Shown here: piece by piece, positions 1 to 10,287 of the stretch | Position numbering within the stretch: position 1 is the stretch's first letter | Layout: each line of letters begins with the position of its first letter | Assembly: GCA_911728435.2 (NCBI GenBank) | Contig: OU452198.1 | Coordinates: 2,604,001-2,668,000, forward strand | From: Apoderus coryli | Lineage: Eukaryota; Arthropoda; Insecta; Coleoptera; Attelabidae | Reading direction: 5' to 3' | Length of the DNA: 64,000 nt | Notes under the pieces: generated by a model | Databases searched by the model: none | What the model was told of the DNA's origin: nothing | Seen by the model: only the letters and a program-made list of their open reading frames with translations | Translations under genes and position numbers: made by a program

Positions 1-715
1 ACATTGAGCGTAGGCAAGGGGTTTAAAAGAGGGTTCAAAAATGAAAAAAATTCATAGTTCTTAAACTTATCCGAAATACTGCATAATTTTTTACGCATTT
101 AATTGAATATAACCTAAAATATGGAACATAAAATATTAGACCGCATTGGCGTTCGAAAATAGTGTAAAATGGGGTAAAAAATATTAAAAAAAAAACGTTT
201 TTCTTAAAAATAGCAGAAATATTAACTAATTATTTATAGTTTTAACAGAATATAACCTATAAAATATGTCATAAGTAACTTACTTTCATAGGCGTTCGTA
301 AATAGTGGAAAAGGGGTTAAAACATAAAAAATATATATTTCCTAAACTTATTCGAAATATGGAATAATTATACATAGTTGTGATAGAATATAACCTAAAA
401 AATGTTACATAAAAGAATTGGTTCACACAGGCGTTCGAAAATTGTCTAAAAAAGGGTTAAAAACGAAAAAAAAATGTTTCCCAAATATACTAGAAAAATT
501 GGCCAATTATATAAAGCTTTGATATAAGATAACCTAAAAAATGCAGCATAAATTTACATAGGCGTTCGTAAATAATAGAAAAAGGGGTAAAATAAAAAAA
601 AATTAAAATGTAAACATTTTTATATTTAACTAGTTGAATTGGTATTAAAAATATACGACAAAAATTATAGGCGTTCGTTGCTTTAAATTATAGGCGTTCG
701 TTGCTTTAAAAAAAA
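1..715 (+). repeat. Family A dispersed repeat, copy 1 (truncated by window edge)
   Basis: Degenerate tandem units of roughly 140 bp. Each unit carries an ATATAACCTAAAA-like stretch, a CATAAAA stretch and a GGCGTTCGTAAATAGTG-like core followed by AAAGGGGT; cores lie near 148, 290, 430 and 562, with two short ones near 672-700. The same order recurs at 17605-19930 and, inverted, at 36300-37240. No coding frame is visible. The class is unknown; internal minisatellite-like units are common in non-autonomous DNA elements such as Helitrons, but no diagnostic ends were seen here. Confidence 0.8.
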
Positions 716-779
716 TCCCCAAGAAATATCAAAATACTGCAAACTTGATTGTGTCCGTTTTAAGTGATACTGATCTCAG

Positions 780-1497
780 AAACCTTAAGAGGTACGAGGT
801 CGGTTAAATTAGAGAAAAGTTGCGTTTTTGGTCCCTAATCAGGATCCGTTTACCATGTTGTCAAATTCTTCTTAGTTTCTGAGATACAGGGTGATTTGTG
901 AATTTGTGAAAAACGCCGAATTAGATTTTGTCGAAATATGTTTTATAACTATTTATTTCCGGATACGGTTTAAACTAGAAAGTTGTTTAGGTTAAATTTC
1001 TCCTCAAGATTCTGACTTTAGGTTTAACCTTTGACGTTTCGTTTCGTCTTTCAGCAACTACCATCAACTTTGTTTTTTTAAATGCGGACCCGAATTCCCT
1101 TTAAAATAAGATATCAAGCCAGGCATGTCTGTCGACGTTTTGATATAAAAATAACTATGAACATTTTTGCTTAGTACCGACCTGACTTATTTCTTTGTTC
1201 ATTTAAATCACCGTATTTCTTACTGAATATTAGTAATAAAAACTGTTAAAATTACACTTATTTTAAAAATAATTTACCTAATACATCTAAAAACTATTCA
1301 ATATGAAAGAAAAAAGCCTCTTAAATCGTAAAATGTTGAAAAAAATACGATGATAGTTATTTTCATAACAAAACATTGACTGATATTTTATTTTAAAGGG
1401 AATCAAACGCTTTAGGACAAGAAAACGAAAGATCCAGGTCCGTAGTTAAAAAAACAAAGTTGATGGTAGTTGCCAAAAGACGAAACGTCACAGGTAA
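780..1497. repeat. Family B repeat with an inverted pair
   Basis: The block 1022-1110 (containing GACGTTTCGTTTCGTC and ACCATCAACTTTGTTTTTTT) reappears inverted at about 1388-1497. The stretch AGGTCGGTTAAATT near 800 and the downstream block also resemble 13067-13350, which defines a dispersed family. The inverted arrangement suggests a non-autonomous element with long imperfect inverted ends. No ORF of substance lies inside. Confidence 0.6.
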
Positions 1498-2291
1498 AAT
1501 AAATAAAGTACCTAACAAACTTTTTATATTGTGTAAGTTCTTGGTTATGTCAGCAAAAAAAAAGTCAGTCTCCAAAAGGCGTCCCTGAAGGATTCACAGC
1601 GGGAGTTAAAAAATCAAAATGTGTTGTAATCAAAATATAGGTAGTAACAAAATCATGTAACTAAGAAAACTAGACCGGAAATGATTTTCATAAAATTAAT
1701 TTGTAGAGAACAGGCACAAATTTATTTGTTCTGATATCATTACAAATTATTGACATTGTGGTTTTCCAAAAATCCTCATAACACTAAATTTTTCAATAAC
1801 GCTCCCGATTTACTTTCATTATTAAGTGTCATATTTCATTTGAAAGGATTCGTTACGTGGATAAAAACACATGAAACAAAATAAACGTGAATCTACAATG
1901 AATATTTAAAAATACTAGAAACTTTTTCAGGATAATTAAATTATTTACAATAACATTACCGCATAGTAAGTAGGTGCCTAAGTGAAAATTCTACCCATCT
2001 AACATAAAATGTACACATAAATAATTTAAACGAGACGAACCAAACCCCGACTTGACTGTTATAGTCAGCTATAAATTTTAAATCAATTTGCATAGCTAAG
2101 GATTCATATTTAATTTAAATTATTCGTTCTGTAGGGAAAATGTTCTTCTGTATGTACCTACCTATATATATGAGACCTATTCCAGCCTTTAAAACTGATG
2201 ATGATGAATAAGAAATAATTCACATAATACAGCAGGTGTCCCGCTTCTCTATGCTTCTATCAATCTAAATATAGGAAATGAGTTAGTTATA
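1498..2291. other. No gene seen
   Basis: AT-rich sequence with no open frame resembling a protein and no repeat that I can match elsewhere in the window. Confidence 0.5.
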
Positions 2292-2293
2292 TA

Positions 2294-2477
2294 CGAGGGT
2301 TGTCTTTTATATTTCGTGATTAGAGAACACAAACAAATATTACTCATCGAAAATTTTTTTTTGAGCGATTGACAAATTGTGTAGGCGTTGAATCCCACGC
2401 GAACAACGATAGAGCTGTCAGTTGCCAGATTGCAACACCAGGGTTGCCAAATCCCGAAACATCAAAGGGTACCCTCG
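2294..2477. mobile_element. Short mariner-type element (MITE), about 184 bp
   Basis: Begins CGAGGGTTGTCTTTTATATT after TA and ends with AAAGGGTACCCTCG before TA, so the two ends are imperfect inverted repeats flanked by the TA target duplication typical of Tc1/mariner elements. It has no coding capacity, so it is best read as an internally deleted derivative. The same terminal sequence occurs truncated at 7890-7907. Confidence 0.7.
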
Positions 2478-2870
2478 TATTTTAACACTAAGTTATCTTC
2501 TATAGGCGTTTATTTACCTAACTAATGCACCAATGTTTAATAAAACACATTTGCAATCTAAAAAAATAAAATACTATGTCAAATTTAAACAAAAATAGGT
2601 TAAATTCTTTTCTATTACGTGTACTGTGCTGCACGCGTATTTTTTTAAATATGTGTAATGGTATCTTATTATTACAAACTTGCAACAATACTAATCTCCA
2701 ATATTTAATACTCAGCAAACTTCACTTCGATACTCTAATTTAGAATTTTTTTGACATTTACATACTATTTTATTTTTTTAGTTTGCAAATGTGTTTTATG
2801 TATTTTATTAAACATTGGTGCATTAGTTAGGTAAATAAATGACTACAGAAGATAACCTAGTGTTAAAATA
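2478..2870. repeat. Fold-back (inverted repeat) element
   Basis: The left arm at 2478-2587 and the right arm at about 2751-2870 are inverted copies: TATTTTAACACTA at the outer left matches TAGTGTTAAAATA at the outer right, and the arms share the block around ACCAATGTTTAATAAAACAC. A spacer of about 160 bp separates them. The outermost TA is shared with the mariner-type MITE on the left. No protein is encoded. Confidence 0.75.
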
Positions 2871-3114
2871 TCATATTTTTGTTCAATCTTTATGGAAAAA
2901 GTGACAAAATAGGTGAAAAAGTCGATTTTTATGGGAATTAAATTTTGATTTTTAGCTTTAATAATGGTTTTCCCACAGATTTTTTTTTTTCAAATGTACT
3001 ATTTCAAATGCTGTCTTTCGAATAATAAAAAAAGAAGATTCCACTGCCCCTAAAGTCGTCTCTCCCTAATTTAATATATGAAAAATTGAACAGGAGACGA
3101 TTTAGTTTTTAAAA

Positions 3115-3164
3115 ATGTACCTGAAGAAGGCAATTGTGCATTGCCGAAACGTTGGCGGACATGT
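3115..3164 (+). ncRNA. Hammerhead-like motif, diverged copy
   Basis: CTGAAGA at 3121-3127 is followed by one extra A, then stem II GGCAAT (3129-3134) pairing with ATTGCC (3140-3145) across a 5-nt loop, then GAAAC (3146-3150) and GTT (3151-3153). Stem I is weak: C3120 pairs with G3154, and ATGT upstream can pair with ACAT at 3159-3162 across an internal loop. The downstream sequence (GTGAAA, then TTTTTAATTGGAACCTCATCC) has the same layout as the arm at 24606-24724. Processing activity is uncertain. Confidence 0.4.
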
Positions 3165-3599
3165 GAAAACAAGAATTGTTTCACTTGCATCTGTTTTTAA
3201 TTGGAACCTCATCCTAAGAAAAAAAAAATCCATTATGAAATAAAGAGCAGACTTTACACTCCAAGCAACACAATTAAAATTCGCTTTTTCTTCACGCTTG
3301 GAGAAATTTTCTTTTTTTCTTCCATCATTTTTATTGGACGGACCAGAAACCGCGCTTAAGGAATTATGCGGCTGATCAGCAGGGTTTAATTGATTTTTCA
3401 CAATTTGGTGCGTCTTTTTCTTTTGGCTCCATGTCATTTCTTTGATTGTTCTAATCTTTCCATCTTGTTTTCTTCTATGATATCGATCACGGTCCAGCCT
3501 TCTTTGAATATGTCGTCGTTTATTTTTGAGTATTTTTAGACGTATTTATATAAATATGTTTTATATTTGTATTTTTTGGACACATTATAAATCGACCCA

Positions 3600-3752
3600 T
3601 GAGTAGTTGCTGTTGGTATAGATATAATTCACAAGAAAAAAAAACAAAAATAAAAAAAAAATAAAAATTAAGAAAAAAATAAAAATACAAAAAAATAAAA
3701 ATTAAGAAAAAACAAAAATAGAAAAAAAAACACAAAAAATACAAAAAAAAAG
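3600..3752. repeat. A-rich low-complexity tract
   Basis: Runs of AAAATAAAAAT-type simple sequence. The open frame on the minus strand here is a composition artefact rich in F, Y and L. Confidence 0.8.
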
Positions 3753-3769
3753 TTAATTTTTAATGGCCT

Positions 3770-4145
3770 AACCAGTGCAATGAAACTTTAATTGTTAAAC
3801 GAAAGGCATTTCAAACCGCGCCTCAAGCAGCACCTACTTTCGCATCAACAAGATCAAACGATTTTATGAATTTGTTTTTCCATATAGTTCTTTTCTTTGT
3901 TTTAATTGTTGTCTTGATAGAAGTCATACCTCATGTATGTAAATATATTGAATATTTTTGTTTCTATTTTTCTATATTGTTATATGTACTTATGTACTAA
4001 ATTTAATTTTAAGTATTATTATTTTTGTTATTTTTATTTTATAATTTAATTTATTATATTTGTTAAAAAAGGGTTAAGTGGGAATGGCCATTGGGCTAGA
4101 CTTCGCCTAATAAAGACGTTTATTATTATTATTATTATTATCATA
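3770..4145 (+). mobile_element. LINE 3' end with ATT-repeat tail
   Basis: A non-coding stretch ends in GCCTAATAAAGACG followed by an ATT microsatellite at 4119-4140. The same arrangement (short 3' UTR, AATAAA-like signal, ATT repeats) closes the LINE copies at 16384-16660 and 28020-29035. I see no coding remainder, so this is a severely 5'-truncated copy. A second ATT run lies at 4313-4338. Confidence 0.5.
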
Positions 4146-4869
4146 TCTCAGCTTTATCTACTGGTTTATTCCTTATCCACCCGGGAAACTATCCGGTTTC
4201 CAAAGGATGGTTGGTTTTACGATAATATTTTGCGCACTATATGAGAAGTTCCTAGAATTGCTGTTTTTTGAAGATCTAAAATGGAGTGTTTACCTGGTAT
4301 TTCGTCTATGAATTTATTATTATTATTATTATTATTATATCCTATAGAGGGACTACAACTTTTCAATTGTCCTCGTATATGTTAAATAATTCTATTCATC
4401 CGTTTTATCAAGCTTCACCAGCCAGCAGCAACGCTAAGTTACCGGCAGCTTATTAGGTATGAAAAATATTATGATAAGCTATGCGCCTATACCTAATAAT
4501 GGTATTCAAATTTAAAATAACTTAAAGTCTTATTATGTTTTCATTATTATCCAACTATGTTACATATATAGCCGTAGATTAAAATAACGAACTTAAAAAA
4601 ATAAATACACAAGGCAATTTTGCATTAAAATCGGAAATGAAAATTAAATTCCTAACGTTTCTATGCTAATATACAGTAATTATAGGGGACTGAGAGAGAG
4701 AGAGAGGAACATGTTTATATTTTATCCCCTTTTCAAACCCTTTACGAACGCCCTTTGGAAGTTAATTGTAGTTTGCTAGGATTACGTTGTACTTTTTTTG
4801 ACCTCACCTTAAAACCAGTGAAAAATGATAAAAATCGTGACAATGCCAAACAATTACAACAAAGGCGTC

Positions 4870-5677
4870 AGGTCCGAACGACGTAGTGCAACAATTCCTC
4901 TTGTTCTGAATTTTTTAAGGTCTCACACTACCTAGCAGCATTGATAGTTTCATCCTGATGATTGTGCTCTGTCAGCTTGTGGCTCCAAAATATTGTAACG
5001 TATTTCTCGGTTCGTTGTGTTAAATAATAACGAGCTTTGATTAAAACTAATTTATTTTCACTTAATAACTAAATACTTAAACAAACTAATTAACTTTAAT
5101 GCACTATTATGACTTATTTATTTCTACTATTTATTTTTATGTGACAACACTGTTATCAACAATTGACTGATCACTTCAGCTGTTGACTGTTTATTGTGTC
5201 TGTCTCTCCGCACTGGAATGCTCTGGACCTTTTCTAGTCTCTTCTGTTATGTTCTATGGCGCTGTACGACACAGCCAGGTCGAGTACGACTAGGAGCCTA
5301 GCGGTGTTGCCAACAGTTGTACATTTTCTTGTTCGTTACAATATGGAGGCCATGATTTTTTGCCTGAAATCGGAATTTTGAATTTTTTGAGGTGTGATGT
5401 CATTGAAAGAGATATCTTTTGGCTTTCCTCCCCTGTAACAATAGAATACCAAACCTTCACCTTCATTTTCATACCGGAAGGTGTCCATTTGGTTCAATAT
5501 GTGCTGCTCTGTCAGCTGTTTGGGACCCGGCTTGCACATAGAGTATGAAATCAAAGTGGATTCTATATGACAAAATTTTGAGTATTTATCAAGGCCCGAG
5601 GAGTATTCGATAAGATAATATTTTACTTTGTAGATATCAAAAATTTGATTGTCAATCTGACGTTTAATAATTTTCAA
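4870..5677 (-). pseudogene. Unrecognised ORF remnant split by a solo LTR
   Basis: On the minus strand an open frame runs from 5677 (no ATG; it opens with TTG) to about 5345. It contains KQLTEQHILNQMDTF and FYCYRGGKPKDI. If the LTR at 4994-5340 and one target duplication are ignored, the frame continues for about 20 codons, into a segment containing HKLTEHNHQDET, before a stop. The similarity between KQLTEQH and HKLTEHN suggests an internal duplication. I do not recognise the family. It may be mobile-element coding debris associated with the Crypton-like ORF just upstream on the same strand (5720-6253). Confidence 0.3.
4994..5340. mobile_element. Solo LTR with ATAT target duplication
   Basis: A 347-bp segment starts TGTAACG and ends CGTTACA, which is the short inverted TG...CA terminus expected of an LTR. 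It is flanked by the 4-bp direct repeat ATAT (4990-4993 and 5341-5344). A 4-bp duplication is usual for Ty3/Gypsy integrases. There is no internal coding region, so the provirus has been lost by LTR-LTR recombination. It is not the same LTR as that of the complete element at 40293-45674, although both start TGTAAC in element orientation. Confidence 0.7.
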
Positions 5678-5719
5678 TACAAAATGTATTAGTTTTAATG
5701 AAACAAATATTATTCATTT

Positions 5720-6253
5720 TTATTTAAAACTACAGTTGTGAAAAGTACAATTGGTAAATGTTAAATTGGAAGAAGAGTTTGCTGAAGTTGACGGATTATT
5801 AATTTCCACTGTTGAAGAAATTCCTCGCTTGGTGTTGATTATTTCACCATGGAATTTTCGTTTGTTTGGATCCTGCTGTAATCTTTTACGTTTTGCATTT
5901 CTTGCATCTCGCGCATTTTGGAATATCACACTGGTAAACGGGTCGAATACAATTTTGAAGTCATTAAAGTATTTTTCCTGGAGTAGCCTACTCGTAGTAT
6001 TCGAAATTGTTTTTACAGTTGCTTCTTTATATTCAGTTCCGTCAGCTTTTCTCATATTTACCGCATAATCTTTCAATATATTAACCAAATTATGCAAATT
6101 CGTTTCAGCATTCAGTTCGTATTCTCTGGTCGCACAAAACTCGAGAAATATTTTCCATACATATTTTTTTGATTTGATTGTATTTTTTGGTATATTATTA
6201 GATATAATATCATTAATTGCATCGTTAGATGCAATACCAAATCTTCGCGACAT
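5720..6253 (-). CDS. Crypton-like protein, core-binding domain only (177 aa)
   Basis: Intact ORF with an ATG at 6253 and a stop at 5720. Residues 20-105 (KSKKYVWKIFLEF, NLVNILKDYAVNMRKADG, TVKTISNTTSRLLQEK) follow the pattern of the helical DNA-binding N-terminal domain found in Crypton/DUF3504-type tyrosine recombinases. The catalytic half (R...K...HxxR...Y) is absent. The protein instead passes through a basic segment (residues about 115-145) into a short Ser/Asn/Thr-rich tail ending NCTFHNCSFK, which looks like the C-terminal tail of these proteins. It could be an internally deleted element or a non-catalytic DNA-binding derivative. Assignment comes from pattern recognition of the family, without a search. 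Confidence 0.6.
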   Translation of the reverse strand: MSRRFGIASNDAINDIISNNIPKNTIKSKKYVWKIFLEFCATREYELNAETNLHNLVNILKDYAVNMRKADGTEYKEATVKTISNTTSRLLQEKYFNDFKIVFDPFTSVIFQNARDARNAKRKRLQQDPNKRKFHGEIINTKRGISSTVEINNPSTSANSSSNLTFTNCTFHNCSFK

Positions 6254-6500
6254 TTTTAAACCAGTTGTCAGTTTGACGTTTAATTAAATTTTAATAAAAA
6301 AAACACCAAACTGAAAACACCACATGTAGGGTATTATATGGCTGTAATCCAGAGGTGATTGGATGAAATTTGACACATGACTTAAAATTAAGTAATTTGA
6401 TTGGTTACTATATTTACTAAAACATTATCGAGAAATTTGCGTTTAAAATTTCACCAGTTAGGTAGTTGGAACCTATCTTAATACAATATTTTCAAAGAGG

Positions 6501-6612
6501 GTTCGGTGGCGTCACAGATAGAGCGGTCGCTTCGGATGCCGAAGGTTATGGGTTCGAATCCCAGCTCTGGCAATACTTTTTTTGTCTAATTTTTGAATAA
6601 AGTAATTATTAA
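6501..6612 (+). mobile_element. tRNA-derived SINE, copy 1
   Basis: A tRNA-like head contains an A-box-like GATAGAGCGGTCGC (6518-6531) and a perfect B box GGTTCGAATCC (6551-6561), followed by CAGCTCTGGCAATA, a T run and a tail CTAATTTTTGAATAAAGTAA. The same B box plus tail occurs at 59287-59400 and 62926-63005, so this is a dispersed SINE family and not a single tRNA gene. No convincing acceptor stem pairing is visible. The B box indicates RNA polymerase III transcription for the ancestor. Confidence 0.75.
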
Positions 6613-7888
6613 ATTTAAAACCACAAGTCAACCAACAAAAATTTCTTGATCATGGTTATGTATAGCGACAAATCAGCACCAAACAGTACATTTTCAGGTA
6701 GTTTCTCGGTGCTTATCTGCCCAAATATGGCAATTTTGCTTGTTAACGTAGCCGTTTTACCAAAAATGAGCCTCGTCGCTAAACACAAATTTTCGAGAAT
6801 AAAATGAATCATTTTAAATCTGTTACATATCTCATAAACCGAAATTTGTACGTAAACCAAGCTCAACAATTTCTATATAAGCACTGATTGTGGAAATAAT
6901 TAAGTAAGTTTATTTATGATGAAATGACAATGAATTCTGAACTCAAACGTCACAGAACCAAGTCAGTTGACACATCATAAGAACTGTCAAAACAGCCCAA
7001 TTGAAAAAAGTCCCTCCTATTGGACCACCCGTTATAAGCACGTTGCGTTAAAAGCTAAAAAACTGATCGCTTGTCGATCGCGTGTACGGAAAATGTTGTT
7101 TCTTTACTTACCGTTGTATTATTTATTTACCATCGTTTTAAATTCAATTATGTTGTAAGTAAAACAATGTTTGTATTGCATGTAAGGTCTCTTATTGGTT
7201 TTCCATTTCCTTTATTATGTATTCTGAAATATTTAAAATTGTGTTTCCCGTGAACTTGCATAGTTAGTCCGAGGGGTGGGTATAGGGCTATTTACAAAAA
7301 TTCATAAAACATATAAACCCAACAGCATATCCAGGGTGCCACACTGGTGGGTAGCAGTCATTCCTGATTCGCTATTGCACACATGCTGGTGCTACGTTGT
7401 TCAGCAATTGATTCTAAAACCTCTTCCTCAACGGCAACTGGTACAGTACAGTTTGGGGGTGTCCGGTTCTTCCTGATGGTTAAAAACTGCCTTTTTCTCG
7501 TAATCGACCATGGACTGCCGCAAATGTGTTTCAAGAAGGATGTCGACGATTAGAAATCGCTCACCATAGACAGGAATACTAATAAATATACACTTGTATC
7601 GAGACACAAAAAACTGTTATTGTTTCTCATCTGTTTCTCTTTTACCATTACAATATTTACTAAAGTATTTCCTGAAAACAAGGAAATTAAAATTTAAGGC
7701 AAAACAATTGATCTTTTAAGCAAAAGTAACTCTGGAGCCAAAACAGCATCAGTTTTGGCACAACCTTTTTGGAGCGCCCTGTATAAATATCGCAATGTCC
7801 AGAAATTGGCTGAAGACCATCACCGAAGACTACAAAACTTTTGTGAAATGTTTCTAAATAAGCGTCAGGAAAATTTATGTTTCTGATA
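6613..7888. other. No gene seen
   Basis: Open frames here are short, overlap on opposite strands and show no family features. The stretch ends at a truncated mariner-type terminus. Confidence 0.5.
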
Positions 7889-7889
7889 T

Positions 7890-7907
7890 TACGAGGGTTG
7901 CCTTTTA
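7890..7907. mobile_element. Truncated mariner-type terminus
   Basis: ACGAGGGTTGCCTTTTA matches the left end of the MITE at 2294. It is cut exactly where that sequence has an internal TA, by the insertion of the mariner copy that starts at 7910. Confidence 0.55.
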
Positions 7908-7909
7908 TA

Positions 7910-8138
7910 CGAGGCATGTTTTTTAAGTAAGTACCATTTTGGAATTAAAAAAAGACGTGCAAAGATATCGCAATAATTTTATTTTTACATGAAAGCCTGT
8001 ACCTTAATCTACTTTTCTACTTAATTTCCGTGAATATTGAGGCACTTGTCATAACGTGGCACCAGTTTTTGAATACCCTCCTCATAAAATTCTGCCGCCT
8101 GACTTGTTAACCACTGTATCACAAATGTTTTGACTTCG
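7910..8138 (-). mobile_element. Mariner (CGAGGCATG family), 3' end fragment
   Basis: About 229 bp nearly identical to the 3' end of the mariner copies at 37648, 46294 and 51964: terminal CGAGGCATGTTTTTTAAGTA, the 3' UTR, and the antisense of the last transposase codons (LVPRYDKCLNIHGN). It stops abruptly at TTTTGACTTCG, where a LINE begins. The rest of the transposon is absent on the far side of the LINE. Confidence 0.85.
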
Positions 8139-9580
8139 AGTTGTCTGAAATTTAGCAAAATTATACCGTTATTCAAAAAAGAATCTCCAGATGAATTGAA
8201 CAACTATCGCCCATTTCTATAGTGCCTGTTCTAGGCAAAATTTTTGAAAAGATACTCTTTAAACAATTAGCCAACTATTTTGAAAGAAATAATTTATTTT
8301 CTCCGAAACAATTTGGATTTAGACCGAAACTTAACACCGTTTCAGCTATAGAAAACTTTATAAATAGCGTTATAACCGCTTTTGAGAGTAGAAGGCTTGT
8401 GGGGGCTTCTTTTCTTGATTTAACAAAGGCGTTTGATTGCGTTTCACACGATATCTTGTTGGGTAAACTGGAGCGATACGGTATGAGTGCGAATTCGATT
8501 CGTTTGCTGAGTTCCTATCTCACTGGTAGGAATGTCGTAACGATGTTTGAGTCAAAGTCTTCTCAGCCCTTGTTGAGCTCTTGTGGAGTCCCACAGGGCT
8601 CGGTGCTCGGACCTCTATTGTTTTTCATTTTCATTAATGATTTACCGCTACATCTGCCATGCTCTGATCTGACATTGTTTGCAGACGATTCAACTATTGT
8701 CGATGTTGAACTGTCGAGTGATGTTCTGGCCTCAAGTATGATTAATTCACAGTCGAGGGCTGCGGACTGGTTTGCAGCTAACAAACTCTGTATGAATGCC
8801 AATAAAACAGCTACTAAAATATTTACATTACGTGAGACGGACGTTGCTGTTTCTGATGGTCTGGTAAAGTTTTTGGGTGTCACTTTGGACCCAAAGCTAA
8901 CCTGGGCGGGTCATGTCGAGGTTACCATTGCCAAGTTGTCTAAGGTTGTGTTCATGTAGCGAAGCTTGAAGGGTGAAGTCTCTTTTAATGTTTTGAAATC
9001 AGCATATTATGGCCTTTTTCACAGTGTGGCTTCATATGCTTTGTCAATTTGTCATGCTAGTCGGGTATTCGCAATTCAAAGAGTGGTGCGAATAATGACA
9101 GATTTAAAGTTTAGAGAGGATGTCAGACCTAAATTTAAAGAATGTAAAATAATTACACTCCCGTGTCTCTATATCTACAATTCAATTATGTATGTGGAAA
9201 ATAATTACAATCTGTACATAAGGCATGATGAAGTTCACAACCACAATACCAGAAACAAAAATGACATTCTTCCTGAATATATGAGGTTGGGTAGAAGCAG
9301 AAATTCTGTGAATTATTATGGTCCCACATGCTATAATCATTTGCCAGATAGTTTGAAAACACTGAGCTTTGCAATGTTCAAAAATAGACTGAAAAACTAC
9401 TTAATTGACCAGGCTTTTTACTCCATTGATGAATTCCTCAGCACTGACTTTCTGTTTTGATTAAGTTATATACACTTCTATGTTTTTATGTTGTGTTCTG
9501 TAATATTTTAATATTTAATATGACCTGTGTAAACCTTTTTTGGTAATGACATGTAATGACAATAAATAAATAAATAAATG
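8139..9580 (+). pseudogene. 5'-truncated LINE reverse transcriptase
   Basis: Encodes the reverse transcriptase from just before the NNYRP motif to the C-terminus. A frameshift lies near 8209. The main frame (8222-8959) has QFGFRP, DLTKAFDCVSHDIL, GVPQGSVLGPLLF and the catalytic box LFADDS, then FLGVTLDPKLTW. A TAG stop at 8957 separates it from the C-terminal part (8966-9460), which carries HNTRNKNDILPEY and YNHLPDSLK. The 3' UTR ends in an AATA repeat tail at 9559-9579. The layout resembles the Jockey/I group of LINEs. A stop, a frameshift and missing endonuclease mean it is dead. Close relatives are at 48056 and 60545. Confidence 0.85.
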
Positions 9581-10287
9581 CCATGCCTCCAAACTCATAA
9601 ATGTTTTTGCCGATTTCAATTGACAAAATATCTACTATACCTATTATGCCATTTTTTCATAATACTTAATTTCAAATAGAATCGAAACGTGCTAGATTTC
9701 ACCATATTTTAATATCTAAAATTGTAACCACTCCTCGTATAGTCAGTAATCTAAAAATAATCTTTTCCAAATTCGTTATGAAAAATTACCTAATACCATA
9801 TGGTAAATAAAACTGTCTACAAGATAAATTATTAACGATTCAGTCCCCAATTATTGTCGAACACGGATATCGTCTTATCTCTGAGAGAAAAAGAGACTCC
9901 TACCTGTTACACAGATTTTTACTTTATTTTAAGGATAAAAAAAAAACTCTTTTGCCTATCATAGTTGTTTCACATAGATAAAACTCAAACAAGATCAAGA
10001 GATTAGTTAAAATAATTAACAGAGACGAAGTGACTATTGCTTTCTTCATATTATTATTTTATTTCGTTACTCTATTAATGTGTTTCACGTTTTTTTTAAC
10101 AGCCCAGAAAAGTTGTACAAAAAATGTAAAAGCACTTAACATAAATACGAATTACGAGGAGGCGTTTATACACAGCAGTCCGCATAATATGTGAGACATT
10201 TTTTTATTATTAAATTGAGTTCTGTTATTTATCAAATTTTACGTTTATTTTAATTTTTCAAACATAATATGGCAAAATTGGCATTAT
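9581..10287. other. No gene seen
   Basis: AT-rich, no recognisable coding or repeat match within the window. Confidence 0.5.

Noticed and set aside
3102..3437. 111-residue minus-strand ORF
   Set aside because: It overlaps the hammerhead-like motif in antisense, is rich in simple lysine runs and has no family features.
3520..3744. Minus-strand hydrophobic ORF
   Set aside because: A product of A-rich simple sequence, with no real protein character.
5751..6068. Plus-strand ORF of 105 residues
   Set aside because: The antisense shadow of the Crypton-like ORF.
6501..6575. Functional tRNA gene
   Set aside because: The B box is perfect, but no acceptor stem pairs and the same head and tail recur elsewhere, so it is a SINE.
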